Shown: positions 44,300 through 54,575, counted from the first letter of the stretch. The stretch: DNA of 64,000 nucleotides from Acuticoccus sp. MNP-M23 (GCF_031195445.1 NZ_CP133480.1:868001-932000); one strand, 5' to 3'. The notes: generated from the sequence alone by a model not told the origin. Translations and numbers: made by a program.

Positions 44300-45109
44300 T
44301 CAGACCCCGTTCGGCGAAATCCGCATCGAACTCGGCTCGATTGCAATGCGTCCGTTGGGCGTACCGATGGCGACGCTGTAGGGAATGGCAAGACCATTGC
44401 CCACGGGCACCATCGTAACCTCCAGGTCCTTGTTCTTGCGCAGGTACTCCACCTCGGGCTTGCGCGGGCGATGGCCGGCAACAGGCACCCAGCGCGCGGC
44501 ACACACGGCAACCGACCCCTTGAACCCTTCGGTCGACACGTTGCGCTGGCCCTTGTAGCGCAGCTTCACGTCATAACGGGTCCAGCCGTCGTAGATCTTC
44601 AGCGTGCGGTTGCAGGCATCGCGCGCGTCGGGCCGGCTGATCGGAAAGAGGCCGGCCGACAGCGGGTCGACGATGCCGCGCTTGTGGGCGCTGGTGACCG
44701 GCACGCGGCCGGGGCGCTCTTTCAGCGGCGGGCGGGCCTTCACGCCAGTCACCGTGCCCGCGCGCATGGACATGTCCACTGTGACGGGCTTGTCGGTTTC
44801 CGTCGCGCGGACGCTGTAGGACGAAGGCTCCACCGCCTTGCCGCGCACACGCCCCGCCGCCCCGACCGCGGTCCGCACGGCAGTGACGATCCGCGCAACG
44901 CCCTTGGGCCGCATCTGAAGGTCTGCCACATATTTTCCGTTGTTGACGGAAAGGTCGAGTGTGGCGCGGGCAAGGCCCCAGCCGGCAATCGAAATCTCGT
45001 AGGTCGCGTCAACCTTGACCGTTCCCGATTGCGCTGCCGCGCCGCCGCTGCCCTGTGCGGTAAACGCGATCAGCACGATGGCGGCCGAAAAAGCGGAAAT
45101 GGCGTTCAC
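44300..45109 (-). CDS. DUF3108 domain exported protein
   Basis: 269-aa protein with an N-terminal signal or anchor (AISAFSAAIVLIAFTAQG, cleavage near AAAQS). The rest matches the DUF3108 fold: VDATYEISIAGWGLARATL, an all-beta protein thought to sit in the periplasm, with ARDACNRTLKIYDGWTRYDV in the C-terminal half containing one Cys, and a second Cys in AVCAARW that could form a disulfide. Start at GTG 45109 is favoured by AGGGAG upstream, rather than an ATG 27 nt earlier. Function unknown; a role in envelope assembly is a guess. Confidence 0.8.
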   Translation of the reverse strand: MNAISAFSAAIVLIAFTAQGSGGAAAQSGTVKVDATYEISIAGWGLARATLDLSVNNGKYVADLQMRPKGVARIVTAVRTAVGAAGRVRGKAVEPSSYSVRATETDKPVTVDMSMRAGTVTGVKARPPLKERPGRVPVTSAHKRGIVDPLSAGLFPISRPDARDACNRTLKIYDGWTRYDVKLRYKGQRNVSTEGFKGSVAVCAARWVPVAGHRPRKPEVEYLRKNKDLEVTMVPVGNGLAIPYSVAIGTPNGRIAIEPSSMRISPNGV

Positions 45110-45240
45110 GTCATTCTCCCTGCGAGCATTGTGCACTCTTGCCCGAACCGGCCGGTGCGTGTTGCTTTATGGTAGCCCGATCCCCAGATCAAACGCCAAG
45201 GGTTGCGATTTGTTCGCGGATGCGCCAAGAACACGCACTC

Positions 45241-45269
45241 TTGACGGTGCTGGGCGTTCCGCCTATCCA
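45241..45269 (+). promoter_or_regulatory. Candidate rpmB promoter
   Basis: TTGACG (45241-45246), 17-nt spacer, TATCCA (45264-45269), about 58 nt upstream of the rpmB start. Good -35 element and spacing, poor -10. The remainder of the 217-nt gap between DUF3108 and rpmB shows nothing else I can name. Confidence 0.4.
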
Positions 45270-45326
45270 CCGCCACTCACATAAATTCTCTGGAATGAAG
45301 GCGTCGGCTCGCCGGCGAATGAACCC

Positions 45327-45647
45327 ATGGCGCGGCGCTGTGAACTGACTGGCAAGGGCGTGATGACTGGCAACAATGTCAGCCACGCCAACAACAAGAC
45401 CAAGCGGCGGTTTCTCCCGAACCTCGTGGACGTCACTCTCATCTCCGACAGCCTCGAGCGTCGTGTGAAGCTGCGCATCGCCGCATCTTCGCTGCGCACG
45501 GTCGAGCACCGCGGCGGTCTGGACAAGTTCCTGATCAAGGCGAAGGACGTGGAGCTTTCGGAGCGGATGCAGCGCATCAAGCGCGAAGTCGTCGCCGCCA
45601 CCGCAGCGAACACGACCGACGCTGCCGGTACCCCTGCCGAAAGCTGA
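45327..45647 (+). CDS. rpmB: 50S ribosomal protein L28
   Basis: 106-aa large-subunit ribosomal protein. The N terminus [20 protein letters not shown] and [12 protein letters not shown] is nearly invariant for L28, and [14 protein letters not shown] is typical of alphaproteobacteria, whose L28 is longer than the 78-aa enterobacterial form. An Ala/Thr-rich tail of about 15 residues ends the protein. Followed after 4 nt by the queuosine-precursor transporter gene, which is therefore cotranscribed. Confidence 0.97.
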   Translation: MARRCELTGKGVMTGNNVSHANNKTKRRFLPNLVDVTLISDSLERRVKLRIAASSLRTVEHRGGLDKFLIKAKDVELSERMQRIKREVVAATAANTTDAAGTPAES

Positions 45648-45651
45648 TCCG

Positions 45652-46272
45652 ATGACAGCCACGCCCCGTGCGGCGCTGATTGCCGCGGTTGCGGCGATGG
45701 CGGCGGTTGTCGTTGCGTCCAACATTCTGGTCCTGCACCCGGTGCAGGGCACGTTCGGCGGGATCAACCTTGCCGACATGCTGACCTATGGCGCGTTCAC
45801 CTACCCCTTCGCCTTTTTGGTGACGGACGTAGTGAACCGCACCTTCGGGCCGGCCATGGCTCGGCGCGTTGCGCTCTGCGGCTTTGCAATTGCGGTGGTG
45901 ATGTCTCTCTACCTCGCCACGCCGCGGATTGCTCTTGCGTCGGGCTCGGCATTCCTGCTGGCACAGATGTTCGACGTGTCCATGTTCAACCGGCTCCGGC
46001 ACGGGCGGTGGTGGCGTGCGCCGCTGATCTCGTCCTTTGCCGCTTCGCTGCTGGACACGGTGATCTTCTTCACCCTCGCCTTCTCGGTGATCCTGCCGTT
46101 CGGCCTCGACGCATTTGCAACCGAGTCTGCACCGCTTCTGGGCCTCGCCGGTGCGCCGGATGTGCCGCGCTGGATTTCGTGGGCACTGGCCGACTTTACG
46201 GTGAAGCTCACTGTGGCGGCCTTCGCCCTCGGCCCCTACCGGGCGCTGACGGCGCGGACGTCCAGAGCCTGA
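45652..46272 (+). CDS. yhhQ: VUT family queuosine precursor transporter (YhhQ)
   Basis: 206-aa inner-membrane protein with about six segments. Recognisable YhhQ features are VVASNILVLHPV in the first helix, ADMLTYGAFTYPFAFLVTDVVNRTFGP (pieces LTYGAFTYPFAF and LVTDVVNRTFG), the AQMFDVSMFNRLR segment and SSFAASLLDTVIFF. Members import the 7-deazapurines preQ0/preQ1 used for queuosine in tRNA. Linked to rpmB, a translation gene, and followed by a strong terminator. Confidence 0.88.
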   Translation: MTATPRAALIAAVAAMAAVVVASNILVLHPVQGTFGGINLADMLTYGAFTYPFAFLVTDVVNRTFGPAMARRVALCGFAIAVVMSLYLATPRIALASGSAFLLAQMFDVSMFNRLRHGRWWRAPLISSFAASLLDTVIFFTLAFSVILPFGLDAFATESAPLLGLAGAPDVPRWISWALADFTVKLTVAAFALGPYRALTARTSRA

Positions 46273-46324
46273 ACAACCATTTTATGCCGCGGCGCAGCTG
46301 AGCTGCCGCGACTTTAGACCGCAA

Positions 46325-46362
46325 AACCGGCGCAAGGCATCAGCCTGCGCCGGTTTTTTTTT
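46325..46362 (+). terminator. Rho-independent terminator
   Basis: Stem ACCGGCGCA-A-GGC / GCC-TGCGCCGGT with loop ATCA and one bulged A, followed by nine T residues (46354-46362). It ends the rpmB-yhhQ operon. A weaker hairpin, GCGGCGCAGC-TGA-GCTGCCGC, precedes it at about 46287-46308. Confidence 0.92.
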
Positions 46363-46405
46363 GTGCCTTGCCTGCGCCCGTCCGGGTCATGGCGCACTAG
46401 TTTCG

Positions 46406-48142
46406 TCAATGCGGAATGTCTGCGGACGGCGGTGCGAGGCCGTGGGTGGAAAGGCGGGCCAGCATGGGTTGCAACTGCGCCTCGTAACGGCGCCATGCGT
46501 CCGAGCTGCCCTTGTAGATGGCACCGCGCACCTGAAGTGCGCTGGTGGTGCGCACGGCGCGCGTGGACGTCTTCGCGTCGAGACAGGACGGGTCGAACGG
46601 CAGGTCGCAGGCCTGGAGCAGACGGCGCACTTCAGTTTCCGGGTCTTCGGTCAGCGCCTCGTAGGACTGGGTGTGGATGGTCCCCGGCCAAAGGCCAGAC
46701 AGAAGCGTCATGAGGCTCTGGTAGTGATTGAAATAATCGGCCGCAGCTTCCATGTCGTAGGCGTAGCCGAGCCCGTGAACGCTGAAATAGCTGCGATAGA
46801 GCGACCAGCACACCGCAGCCGGTGAGCGGCGCATGTCGATCACCTTGGCCTCCGGGAAGGCGAGGCGGATAAAGCCGGTGAAGCGGAAGTTGGCGGGCAT
46901 CTTGTCGGTCACCACACCGTGGGGCGCATCGATCTCCTTCAGGTCCAGAAGATAGCGGCGGCGCACATCGCGGATCATGTCTTGGCTGAGCTGGCGGCCG
47001 TGGGTCTCTCCGGCATGGCTGACGGCGCGCCGCATCGATTCCAGCTCGCCCGCCCCCCAAACCTCGGGGTGCCGTTGCAGGATTTCCTCGCACAGCGATG
47101 TGCCGGACCGCGGCATCCCCACAATGAATATTGGCCGGTAGGGGATCGGCTCGAACGCCAGCGGCGGCAACGCATGCTCGGAAAACAGCGTCTTGATCAG
47201 CGCAAACCGCTTGTTCTCGTGGTCCGCATCGTAGCCGATCTGACCGAAGCGCAGGCGGTTGCCTTCCCGCCAGCACTCGAACGCCTCCTCCCGCGCATCG
47301 ATATCGTCGAACGCCTTGGCCCGTCCGAACGCAAGGTGGGTGCGGTCTTCGACGCCGAAGTCGTCGCGGGCCGCGAGCGCTGCCATCTCGTCAATGTGCG
47401 GATCGCCGGCGCGGTATTTGTGGACGATCGAAAATTCGCGGTGGGCGGGGCAATAGTCCGGCGCGATGTCGATAGCGCCCCGCAGGGCTTCGGCGGCCTC
47501 GTCGGCGCGGCCAAGCTCCAGAAGAGTCGTGCCGATGTTCTTGCGCACCTGCGGCCCGTCTTCCCGCTCCTGCACGCTTCTGAAGCAGCGCAGCGCATCC
47601 TCGTGCCGGTCAATGTTGCGCAGGGAGGAGCCGAGGTTGTTGAGCGCTCCGATGTCCCCCGGCGAAAGCGCCAGCGCCTGGTTGAGCGCAACGGTGGCCT
47701 GCCTGTGGTGGTTGGATTCCGCAAGCGCAGTGCCGAACCCCACCCACCCGCGCGAATAGGTCGGTGCCTGCTGGATCACCGCCTTGAACAGCGGTAATGC
47801 CTCGGATGGCCGCTGCGCCTCAACCAGCGCGAACCCGAGGAGAACGAGGACGAACACATCGTCCGGCAGGGCTTTGGCGAGCTGCGTGCCGAGCGCGATC
47901 GCCGCATCGCAATCTCTCGCTTCCAGCAGCGTGCGAAGGCGCTTGACCTCTCCCGCCAGCGCAGCCGGACGTGGCGGCACGGCCGGCATGTCGATCTTGC
48001 GCAGCACACTTTCAAGCCGTCGATTTTTGGGGAAGCGGCGGATGCCGTCCACCAGCAGGGCGCGTGCAGCGTCCGTCTCGCCCCGTTTTGCAAGGGATTT
48101 GGCGCGCGCGATCGCACGGTCCGGCGGCAGTGAGTTGAGCAT
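46406..48142 (-). CDS. TPR-sulfotransferase fusion protein
   Basis: 578-aa two-part protein. The N-terminal half (about 10-270) is made of helical TPR-like repeats, for example SEALPLFKAVIQQAPTYS and EALRGAIDIAPDYCP. The C-terminal half (about 310-560) is a PAPS-dependent sulfotransferase: the 5'-phosphosulfate loop is FIVGMPRSGTSLCEEI and the 3'-phosphate site is VIDMRRSPAAVCWS. Such bacterial fusions sulfate proteins, peptides or carbohydrates, and the target is not known. ATG at 48142 has GGAGGGG immediately upstream. Single gene; no obvious partner nearby. Confidence 0.87.
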   Translation of the reverse strand: MLNSLPPDRAIARAKSLAKRGETDAARALLVDGIRRFPKNRRLESVLRKIDMPAVPPRPAALAGEVKRLRTLLEARDCDAAIALGTQLAKALPDDVFVLVLLGFALVEAQRPSEALPLFKAVIQQAPTYSRGWVGFGTALAESNHHRQATVALNQALALSPGDIGALNNLGSSLRNIDRHEDALRCFRSVQEREDGPQVRKNIGTTLLELGRADEAAEALRGAIDIAPDYCPAHREFSIVHKYRAGDPHIDEMAALAARDDFGVEDRTHLAFGRAKAFDDIDAREEAFECWREGNRLRFGQIGYDADHENKRFALIKTLFSEHALPPLAFEPIPYRPIFIVGMPRSGTSLCEEILQRHPEVWGAGELESMRRAVSHAGETHGRQLSQDMIRDVRRRYLLDLKEIDAPHGVVTDKMPANFRFTGFIRLAFPEAKVIDMRRSPAAVCWSLYRSYFSVHGLGYAYDMEAAADYFNHYQSLMTLLSGLWPGTIHTQSYEALTEDPETEVRRLLQACDLPFDPSCLDAKTSTRAVRTTSALQVRGAIYKGSSDAWRRYEAQLQPMLARLSTHGLAPPSADIPH

Positions 48143-48222
48143 TGCCCCTCCGTCTGGCTGCGCGCCGGAACGCGCGCGCCACACCATCGCGATGCTTGCT
48201 TGCGTGAGGCTGAAATCTCTTG

Positions 48223-49203
48223 CTAGCCGCGGCGCGGGTTGGGGCGCGGCAGCGGGTCCGCCACCGCAAAGCGCAGGAGGAGCGAGCGCTGGTAAAATTT
48301 GTGATTGTCGTCCGAAGCGAGGGTGAGGATGATCTCGCCATCGTCCACTCTGGCGGCAATGGCTTCCATATTGTCGATCTCGGCGGAGAAGCCGGCTTTC
48401 AGGAGCACCGGGCCGTCGGCCACACCCTCGCGCGCCACCGCATCGGCGCCGATCCGCCGCACCTGCATCCCAACGTCAATGCCGCCGCCGTAGCGGCGCT
48501 CGACCAGCATCAGGTCGCCTCCCGGCAGCGCATCGGCCCCGGTGATTGCAAAATCTCCGTGGGCGCGGATCGCGAACGCCTTGCCCGAGGGCAGGTGGAA
48601 TGCGGGAATGGTGTCGGCCCCGCGGGCCCCTTTCTCGGCGATGACGATGAGGCTGCCGTCCGGCAGACTGGCGAGCGATTCGAGGCCGCGCCGCCCGGCC
48701 TTGCGGACGGGAGCCGGCACCGGCATCGCGTCCGGTGCAGCGTCCACCACAGCCAGCCCGTCAGCCGCATAGGACAGGAGCTGGCCGGCCTGCTCCACCA
48801 GCACGACCACCTTGCCGTCCAACTGCGCCAGCGCCTCTGCGTCAGCCGGAGCCTTGGATGTGATGGCTTCACCGGCAAGGTCGCGCCGCGCCGTGATCGA
48901 CACATCGTCAACGCCGGTGAGCCGCTTGCCGTCCAGCACCATCCGGCCGGTGACGAAGTGCCCCGTATCGGTTGCGGCCAGAAAGCGCGCATCGTTCACC
49001 AGAAGTCCGGACAGACCGCCGAAAGCCTTGGGACCGCGCAGGACGAGCCCACCCCGGAAGGCAAGCCGGTCCGCCGCGTCGAACGCGCCAAACCGCACAA
49101 TCTCGCGCTGGTAGAGGTCCGCCGGCTCGGCCCTTGCCGGAAAGCCGGAGAGGGCCAGCGCCACAGCTGCGCCGACGATGCGGCGCAAGGACGGGCTGCT
49201 CAA
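48223..49203 (-). CDS. Secreted esterase-like/phytase-like beta-propeller protein
   Basis: 326-aa exported protein with a signal peptide ([19 protein letters not shown]). The body is beta-rich with propeller-like segments such as [42 protein letters not shown] and [24 protein letters not shown] (each read in shorter parts), matching the esterase-like-activity-of-phytase domain. Catalytic activity is unproven for this family. It begins with TTG at 49203, overlapping the cobT stop (TTGA); a later TTG is possible. The overlap puts it in the cobalamin-gene transcript, though a link to cobalamin is not known. Confidence 0.75.
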   Translation of the reverse strand: MSSPSLRRIVGAAVALALSGFPARAEPADLYQREIVRFGAFDAADRLAFRGGLVLRGPKAFGGLSGLLVNDARFLAATDTGHFVTGRMVLDGKRLTGVDDVSITARRDLAGEAITSKAPADAEALAQLDGKVVVLVEQAGQLLSYAADGLAVVDAAPDAMPVPAPVRKAGRRGLESLASLPDGSLIVIAEKGARGADTIPAFHLPSGKAFAIRAHGDFAITGADALPGGDLMLVERRYGGGIDVGMQVRRIGADAVAREGVADGPVLLKAGFSAEIDNMEAIAARVDDGEIILTLASDDNHKFYQRSLLLRFAVADPLPRPNPRRG

Positions 49204-51098
49204 GCGGCCCGGCGCCGGGGACGGTTGCCGCGCGGCTTTTCCACCTTGTCGTCAAACAGATCGGCCAGCTGGTCGACCATGGCGCCGGCCAGTTCCTCTG
49301 CATCCACAATGGTGACGGCGCGGCGGTAGTAGCGTGTCACGTCGTGGCCGATCCCGATGGCAATCAGCTCCACCGGCGAGTTGGTCTCGATATCGGCAAT
49401 GACGCCGCGCAGGTGTTTTTCCAGATAGTTGCCGGCGTTGACCGACAGCGTGGAGTCGTCCACCGGCGCACCGTCGGAAATCATCATCAGGATGCGGCGC
49501 TGTTCGGGCCGGCACATCAGCCGGTCGTGCGCCCACTGCAGCGCCTCGCCGTCGATGTTCTCCTTGAGCAGCCCCTCGCGCATCATCAGGCCGAGATTGC
49601 GGCGCGCGCGGCGCCACGGCGCATCGGCGGCCTTGTAGATGATGTGGCGGAGATCGTTGAGGCGGCCCGGCGCCGGCTTCTTGCCGTGCTGGAGCCAGTG
49701 GTCGCGCGACGCACCGCCCTTCCACGCGCGTGTGGTGAAGCCGAGAATCTCCACCTTCACATGGCAGCGCTCCAGCGTGCGGGCGAGAATGTCCGCACAG
49801 GTGGCGGCCACCGAAATGGGTCGCCCGCGCATGGACCCGGAATTGTCGAGAAGCAGCGTCACCACCGTGTCGCGGAAATCGCTTTCCCGCTCCACCTTGA
49901 AGGCGAGCGGCTGCATCGGGTCGATCACGATCCGCGTCAGGCGCGCGGTGTCGAGCACGCCCTCCTCCTGGTCGAACTCCCAGGAGCGGTTCTGCTGGGC
50001 CATCAGCCGGCGCTGGAGACGATTGGCAAGCCGGGCGACGGCGCCTTGCAGGTTGCTGAGCTGCCGGTCGAGGGCCGCGCGCAGGCGGTCGAGTTCGGCG
50101 GTATCGCACAGCTCCTCGGCAGTCACCGTCTCGTCGAACTCGCGAGTGTAGACGCGGTAGTCGACGCCGGGCAGCGCACGGGGGTCCACGTCGTCGACGC
50201 GCACGCCGTCCATCGCCTCTTCGGCGTCGCCCATCTCGTCTTCGCGCATGTCCTCGGCGGTGTTGGCCGCGTCGTCCATCTCCTCGGCGCTGTCGTCTTC
50301 GCCGGAGCGCTCGGATTCCTGCGGCGCGGAATCTTCGCCCGCATCGTCCTCGCTGACGTCGGCTTCCGCCTCGTCGGGGTTATCGGCGTCGCTCTCACCC
50401 TCGGACTGCTCGTCGCTTTCGCTGGCCTCCTGGCTGAGCTCCTCGGCCATGTCGAGTGCGGCGAGAATGTCGCGCGTGGCGGTGGCAAATCCGCTCTGGT
50501 CGGAAATCCGGTCGGGCAGATTTTCGAGGTTCTTGCCGCAGCGTTCTTCCAGCCACGGACGCCACAGGTCCACCAGCGTACGCGCGCTTTCGGGCGGCGG
50601 CGCGCCGGTCAGCTTCTCGCGCACCAGCAAGGACAGCGCGTCCGAGATGGGCGCGTCGGCCTTGTCGGTGATTTCGTGGAAGTTGCCGCGGAAGTAGCGG
50701 TCTTCCAGCATGGCGTTGAGGTTGGTGGCAACGCCCGACATTGCCTGCGCGCCCAGTGCATCGCAGCGCGCGTTCTCCACGGCATCGAACACGGCGCGGG
50801 CATCGGCGCCCTGCGGCGCGTACTTCGTGTGGACGGCGCTGTCGTGGGACGCCATCTTCAACGCCATGGAATCGCCGATGCCGCGGGTGACGGCAACGTC
50901 CTTGGCGGACAGGCGGCGCGGCGGCTCGGGCAGCCGCGCCTTGTCACCGACCAGGGCCGGCTTGTCGCTGGAGTAGGTAACCTCAAGCTCCGGATTGCCG
51001 GAGATGGCACGCATGGTCCCCGCCACGGCGGTACGGAACCTGTCGTGCCGCGTGTCCACCGGCGCGTTCTTGCGTGTGTTGTCTCCGGCTCCAGCCAT
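49200..51098 (-). CDS. cobT: Cobaltochelatase subunit CobT
   Basis: 632-aa subunit of the aerobic ATP-dependent cobaltochelatase CobN-CobS-CobT, which inserts Co(II) into hydrogenobyrinic acid a,c-diamide. N-terminal helical domain to about 200, a very acidic low-complexity linker at about 220-300 (rich in E, D and S), and a C-terminal von Willebrand A domain with the MIDAS sequence LLLDNSGSM at about 415-423. It partners the AAA+ ring of CobS. Starts 14 nt after cobS. The large subunit gene cobN is not in this window. Confidence 0.93.
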   Translation of the reverse strand: MAGAGDNTRKNAPVDTRHDRFRTAVAGTMRAISGNPELEVTYSSDKPALVGDKARLPEPPRRLSAKDVAVTRGIGDSMALKMASHDSAVHTKYAPQGADARAVFDAVENARCDALGAQAMSGVATNLNAMLEDRYFRGNFHEITDKADAPISDALSLLVREKLTGAPPPESARTLVDLWRPWLEERCGKNLENLPDRISDQSGFATATRDILAALDMAEELSQEASESDEQSEGESDADNPDEAEADVSEDDAGEDSAPQESERSGEDDSAEEMDDAANTAEDMREDEMGDAEEAMDGVRVDDVDPRALPGVDYRVYTREFDETVTAEELCDTAELDRLRAALDRQLSNLQGAVARLANRLQRRLMAQQNRSWEFDQEEGVLDTARLTRIVIDPMQPLAFKVERESDFRDTVVTLLLDNSGSMRGRPISVAATCADILARTLERCHVKVEILGFTTRAWKGGASRDHWLQHGKKPAPGRLNDLRHIIYKAADAPWRRARRNLGLMMREGLLKENIDGEALQWAHDRLMCRPEQRRILMMISDGAPVDDSTLSVNAGNYLEKHLRGVIADIETNSPVELIAIGIGHDVTRYYRRAVTIVDAEELAGAMVDQLADLFDDKVEKPRGNRPRRRAA

Positions 51099-51112
51099 TC
51101 AGTCCTCCGGAC

Positions 51113-52096
51113 TCAGCTCGTGAGGCTCGGCGAAGCGGCCTTCAGGTCCTTGCCGAACGCGCGCTGATAGAACTCGGCGACGATGGCCCGCTCGGTCTCG
51201 TCGCACTTGTTGAGGAACGTCACCTCGAAGGCGAATGCCACGTCCTCGAAGATCTCCGCATTCTGCGCCCAGGTGATCACCGTGCGCGGGCTCATCACGG
51301 TGGACAAATCCCCGTTGATGAAAGCGTTGCGGGTCATCTCGGCAACCTTCACCATCTTGGTGATCGTCTGGCGTCCATCGTCCGTGTTGTAGCTTGTCGC
51401 CTTCGACAGGACGATCTCGCACTCCACGTCGAGCGGCAGATAGTTCAGCGTCGACACGATCGACCAGCGGTCCATCTGGCCCTGGTTGATCTGCTGGGTG
51501 CCGTGATAGAGGCCCGACGTATCGCCGAGACCCACCGTGTTGGCGGTGGCAAACAGGCGGAACGCATCGTGCGGGCGGATCACGCGGTTCTGGTCGAGCA
51601 GCGTGAGGCGGCCTGAAACCTCCAGCACGCGCTGGATCACGAACATCACGTCCGGCCGGCCGGCGTCGTATTCGTCGAACACCAGTGCGGTGTTGGTCTG
51701 GAGCGCCCAGGGCAGGATGCCGTCGCGGAATTCGGTCACCTGGTGCCCGTCACGCACGACGATGGCGTCCTTGCCCACAAGGTCGATCCGCGAGATGTGG
51801 CTGTCGAGGTTCACGCGCACGCACGGCCAGTTGAGCCTTGCGGCCACCTGCTCGATGTGGGTCGACTTGCCGGTCCCGTGGTAGCCCGAGATCATCACGC
51901 GGCGGTTGTACTTGAACCCCGCGAGGATCGCCTTGGTGGTGGGCGGGTCGAACACGTAGGAAGGGTCAAGATCGGGCACGTGCTCGGATGTCTCGGCAAA
52001 TGCCGGGATCTCCATGTCACTGTCGATGTTGAATGTCTGGCGAGCCGACAGCGTAATGTCCGGCGTGCGTTGCGACGCGGCGAGCGTCTCGGCCAT
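51113..52096 (-). CDS. cobS: Cobaltochelatase AAA+ subunit CobS
   Basis: 327-aa AAA+ ATPase of the cobalt chelatase. Walker [10 protein letters not shown] at 71-79, Walker [11 protein letters not shown], sensor [11 protein letters not shown], and the family C terminus. Forms a hexameric ring with CobT that drives metal insertion with CobN. Start at ATG 52096, [14 protein letters not shown]; the longer frame upstream is not conserved-looking. Order J-domain gene, cobS, cobT is the common alphaproteobacterial arrangement. Confidence 0.94.
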   Translation of the reverse strand: MAETLAASQRTPDITLSARQTFNIDSDMEIPAFAETSEHVPDLDPSYVFDPPTTKAILAGFKYNRRVMISGYHGTGKSTHIEQVAARLNWPCVRVNLDSHISRIDLVGKDAIVVRDGHQVTEFRDGILPWALQTNTALVFDEYDAGRPDVMFVIQRVLEVSGRLTLLDQNRVIRPHDAFRLFATANTVGLGDTSGLYHGTQQINQGQMDRWSIVSTLNYLPLDVECEIVLSKATSYNTDDGRQTITKMVKVAEMTRNAFINGDLSTVMSPRTVITWAQNAEIFEDVAFAFEVTFLNKCDETERAIVAEFYQRAFGKDLKAASPSLTS

Positions 52097-52148
52097 GTCG
52101 TGCGTCCTCGAAGTCAGTCGCGGCGGGGAGGCGCAAAGCGGGGTGGCT

Positions 52149-52784
52149 TCAGCAATGGCCGTTCCGACGCAGTGCGTTGTAGGCGTTGATGACGCTGCGG
52201 AGGCGATCCTCCGAGCTGCGGTCCCCATGGTTTGCGTCAGGATGGTGACGTTTTACAAGGGTTTTGTATCGCGCCTTGATTGCTTCTTTCGACGCATCCT
52301 CTTCCAGACCCAGGATATCCAGCGCATTTCGCACCGCCGCGCTGATCCTTCGGCGTTCCGGCGGGGGCGCCTGAGGCTGCCCCTTGTCTTCGCCAAAAAG
52401 GCCGAACGGGTCTTCGTAGGCGCTGTTCCACGCCGATTTGCTCTTGCTGGCGCGGGCCTTCCGGCCGGTCACGCCGATGGGTGAGGTGGGGCGGTGGCCG
52501 GTGAGGGAATCGCGCTGGTAGGCGATCACGTCATCGTCGGTCATGCCCTCGAAGTAGTTGTAGCTCTTGTTGTACTCGCGCACATGGTCGAGGCAGAAGT
52601 GGAAGAACTGCCCCTCGTGGCCACGCCCCTTGGGCGCACGATACTCGGCCTTCCCGTTGCAGCCTTCCCACGCGCATTCGCGCTGGAGCACGGCCGCGCC
52701 GGCACCGGCATCACCGCGACCGCCCCCGCGCCCACGACGGCGGGAGGCCCTGATCCGGTCATAATCCTTCGACGAGAAATCCAT
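52149..52784 (-). CDS. J-domain protein with C-terminal DnaJ domain
   Basis: 211 aa. A Cys/His-bearing N-terminal part ([15 protein letters not shown], then [13 protein letters not shown]) could bind zinc, and the last 65 residues form a J domain: [20 protein letters not shown], then [11 protein letters not shown] with the essential HPD. It should stimulate a Hsp70 on a specific client. Located about 50 nt upstream of cobS in the same direction, as in other alphaproteobacteria, which hints at help with assembly of the chelatase, by context only. Start ATG 52784. Confidence 0.86.
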   Translation of the reverse strand: MDFSSKDYDRIRASRRRGRGGGRGDAGAGAAVLQRECAWEGCNGKAEYRAPKGRGHEGQFFHFCLDHVREYNKSYNYFEGMTDDDVIAYQRDSLTGHRPTSPIGVTGRKARASKSKSAWNSAYEDPFGLFGEDKGQPQAPPPERRRISAAVRNALDILGLEEDASKEAIKARYKTLVKRHHPDANHGDRSSEDRLRSVINAYNALRRNGHC

Positions 52785-52905
52785 GGTGGCAATTATGGGC
52801 AGCAGCGATTGCGCGAACAAGGACTTGACTTTCCGTCCTTCACAGCCCTGATCCCGCGCGCCGCAATCGCCCGCCGGGAAGCGCCGCAAACAACGGCCCG
52901 AACCC

Positions 52906-53514
52906 TCACCACAAGGTCGCTTTTGCCGCAGCCGGCCACTCGGCATCGAATGTGTCGGCGTCGATCTCGTTCTTTGTGGCGCTGGCCACCAGCGCGCCCA
53001 TGGTCGGCAGACCCTCGGTCATGTCGCGCCCTTGCCACAGACCCGAGCGAACGACCGCCTTGGTGCACTGGAAATAAACCTCCCCCACCGTCACGACGAC
53101 GACGGAGCGCGGCGGCTTGCCGTCCCGCGCGTAGCGCGCGCACATCGCTTCATCTGCGGTGATCCGGGCGCGGCCGTTCACCCGCATCACGACACCGGAG
53201 CCCGGAATGAGGAACATCAGCGCCACGCGCGGGTCGCGCACGATGTTGCGCAGTGAATCGATCCGGTTGTTGCCGAGCCTGTCGGGCATGACCAGCGTGG
53301 TGTCGTCTTCCACCAGCACCACCGGCCCGTCGTCACCGCGGGGCGAACAGTCGAGCCCTTCGGGGCCGACGCTGGCGAGCGCACAGAACGGCGATGCCTC
53401 GATCATGGCGCGGTAATCGGGGGTGATGCGGGCCGAAACCTTGGCGACCGCCGCGAGCCTGGGCGTCCCGTAGTGGGTTTCCAGCTCGGCTTCCGTTTCG
53501 ATCCAGTGGGTCAT
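52906..53514 (-). CDS. PPOX-class FMN-dependent flavoprotein
   Basis: 202-aa pyridoxamine-5'-phosphate-oxidase-like split-barrel protein. The FMN-binding core is ASPFCALASVGPEGLDCSPRGD (read FCALASVGPEG and CSPRGD), DRLGNNRIDSLRNI, then LMFLIPGSGVVMRVNGRA. It resembles the MSMEG_1061 type of flavoprotein annotated as possible general stress or F420/FMN reductases. ATG at 53514 follows GGAGG. Substrate unknown. Upstream of the J-domain gene by about 120 nt and divergent from a methyltransferase gene. Confidence 0.83.
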   Translation of the reverse strand: MTHWIETEAELETHYGTPRLAAVAKVSARITPDYRAMIEASPFCALASVGPEGLDCSPRGDDGPVVLVEDDTTLVMPDRLGNNRIDSLRNIVRDPRVALMFLIPGSGVVMRVNGRARITADEAMCARYARDGKPPRSVVVVTVGEVYFQCTKAVVRSGLWQGRDMTEGLPTMGALVASATKNEIDADTFDAEWPAAAKATLW

Positions 53515-53663
53515 TCCGCCCCTCCATTCATCCATGCCGTGCATCGGTGCAATTGCGCCGGCAGCATCACTCAACACTCGCATCAGACGGCGCAAGCGAT
53601 TATCGAGGGCTCACACAACCACCGGTACGGCGCGGCAACATGCCGCGCGTGTTGGAGTATAAG

Positions 53664-54566
53664 ATGACGAGACCCGCCCGGTTCAAGCCGATTGACACCG
53701 CAAGCGCCCAGCAGATGACCGCGGAACAGGCAATCCAGTACCACTACGACAACGACACCACCTTCTTTTCGCTCTGGCTCGACGAGACGCTGTGCTACTC
53801 GAGCGCCCGCTGGCGCGACCCCCTCGGCCTCACCCCGCCGCAGCCGGACCTTGCCAGCGCCCAGAAGGCCAAGATCGACCACCATCTCGATGCAGCGGCC
53901 CTTCCGCCCGGCGGCCGGCTTCTGGACGTTGGATGCGGCTGGGGTGCCGTGCTGGCTGCGCAGGTGGCGCGCGACCCCAACGCCACCGCCATCGGCCTCA
54001 CGCTCAGCCAGGACCAGCACGACCACATTGCCGCCAAGGGCACGGCCGGTGTGTCCGTGGAGCTGCGCGACGTGTTTGCCTATGATGCCGGCGTGCCGTT
54101 TCAGGCCGTGGTGTCCATCGGCGCGTTCGAGCACTTCGCCCGCCCGCAGATGACACGCGCGCAGAAGATCGACGTCTACCGCATCTTCTTCGAGCGCATT
54201 GCGGCGATGACCACACCCGGCGCGCGCTTCTCGCTCCAGACCATCGTCTGGGACAATGTGGACTTCGACACGTCCAAGGCGCTGCTTCCGCAAACGGTGT
54301 TCCCGCAGTCCGACATTCCGTTCATCGAGGAGATTGTCGCAGCCTCACACGGCACGTTCCGCCTTGCCTACCTGGAGAACGATCCGGACGAGTATGCGGC
54401 GACGCTTGCCGACTGGATCAAGGGCCTGCGCGCGGTGAAGAGCCATGTGATCGAAACTTGGGACGAAGAGAAGTACACCTTCTTCGAGCGTTATCTTCGC
54501 CGCTCGCGCTTTGCCTTCAAGCAGCGCTACAACTCGCTGGCCCGGATGGTTCTCGTGCGCCGCTAG
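53664..54566 (+). CDS. SAM-dependent methyltransferase, cyclopropane fatty acid synthase-like
   Basis: 300-aa class I methyltransferase. The SAM-binding motif I is LLDVGCGWGAVL, and the N-terminal YHYDNDTTFFSLWLDETLCYSSARW (in pieces YHYDNDTTFF and LDETLCYSSA) is characteristic of mycolic acid/cyclopropane synthases; motif IV is VSIGAFEHF. ATG 53664 with GGAG upstream. The active-site bicarbonate-binding residues cannot be checked by eye, so the substrate may be an unsaturated lipid or a small amine. Confidence 0.82.
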   Translation: MTRPARFKPIDTASAQQMTAEQAIQYHYDNDTTFFSLWLDETLCYSSARWRDPLGLTPPQPDLASAQKAKIDHHLDAAALPPGGRLLDVGCGWGAVLAAQVARDPNATAIGLTLSQDQHDHIAAKGTAGVSVELRDVFAYDAGVPFQAVVSIGAFEHFARPQMTRAQKIDVYRIFFERIAAMTTPGARFSLQTIVWDNVDFDTSKALLPQTVFPQSDIPFIEEIVAASHGTFRLAYLENDPDEYAATLADWIKGLRAVKSHVIETWDEEKYTFFERYLRRSRFAFKQRYNSLARMVLVRR

Positions 54567-54575
54567 GCCACGCGC

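Noticed and set aside
50200-50460. Acidic tandem-repeat region as a separate feature
   Set aside because: The Asp/Glu/Ser run is the known linker between the two domains of CobT, not an independent repeat.
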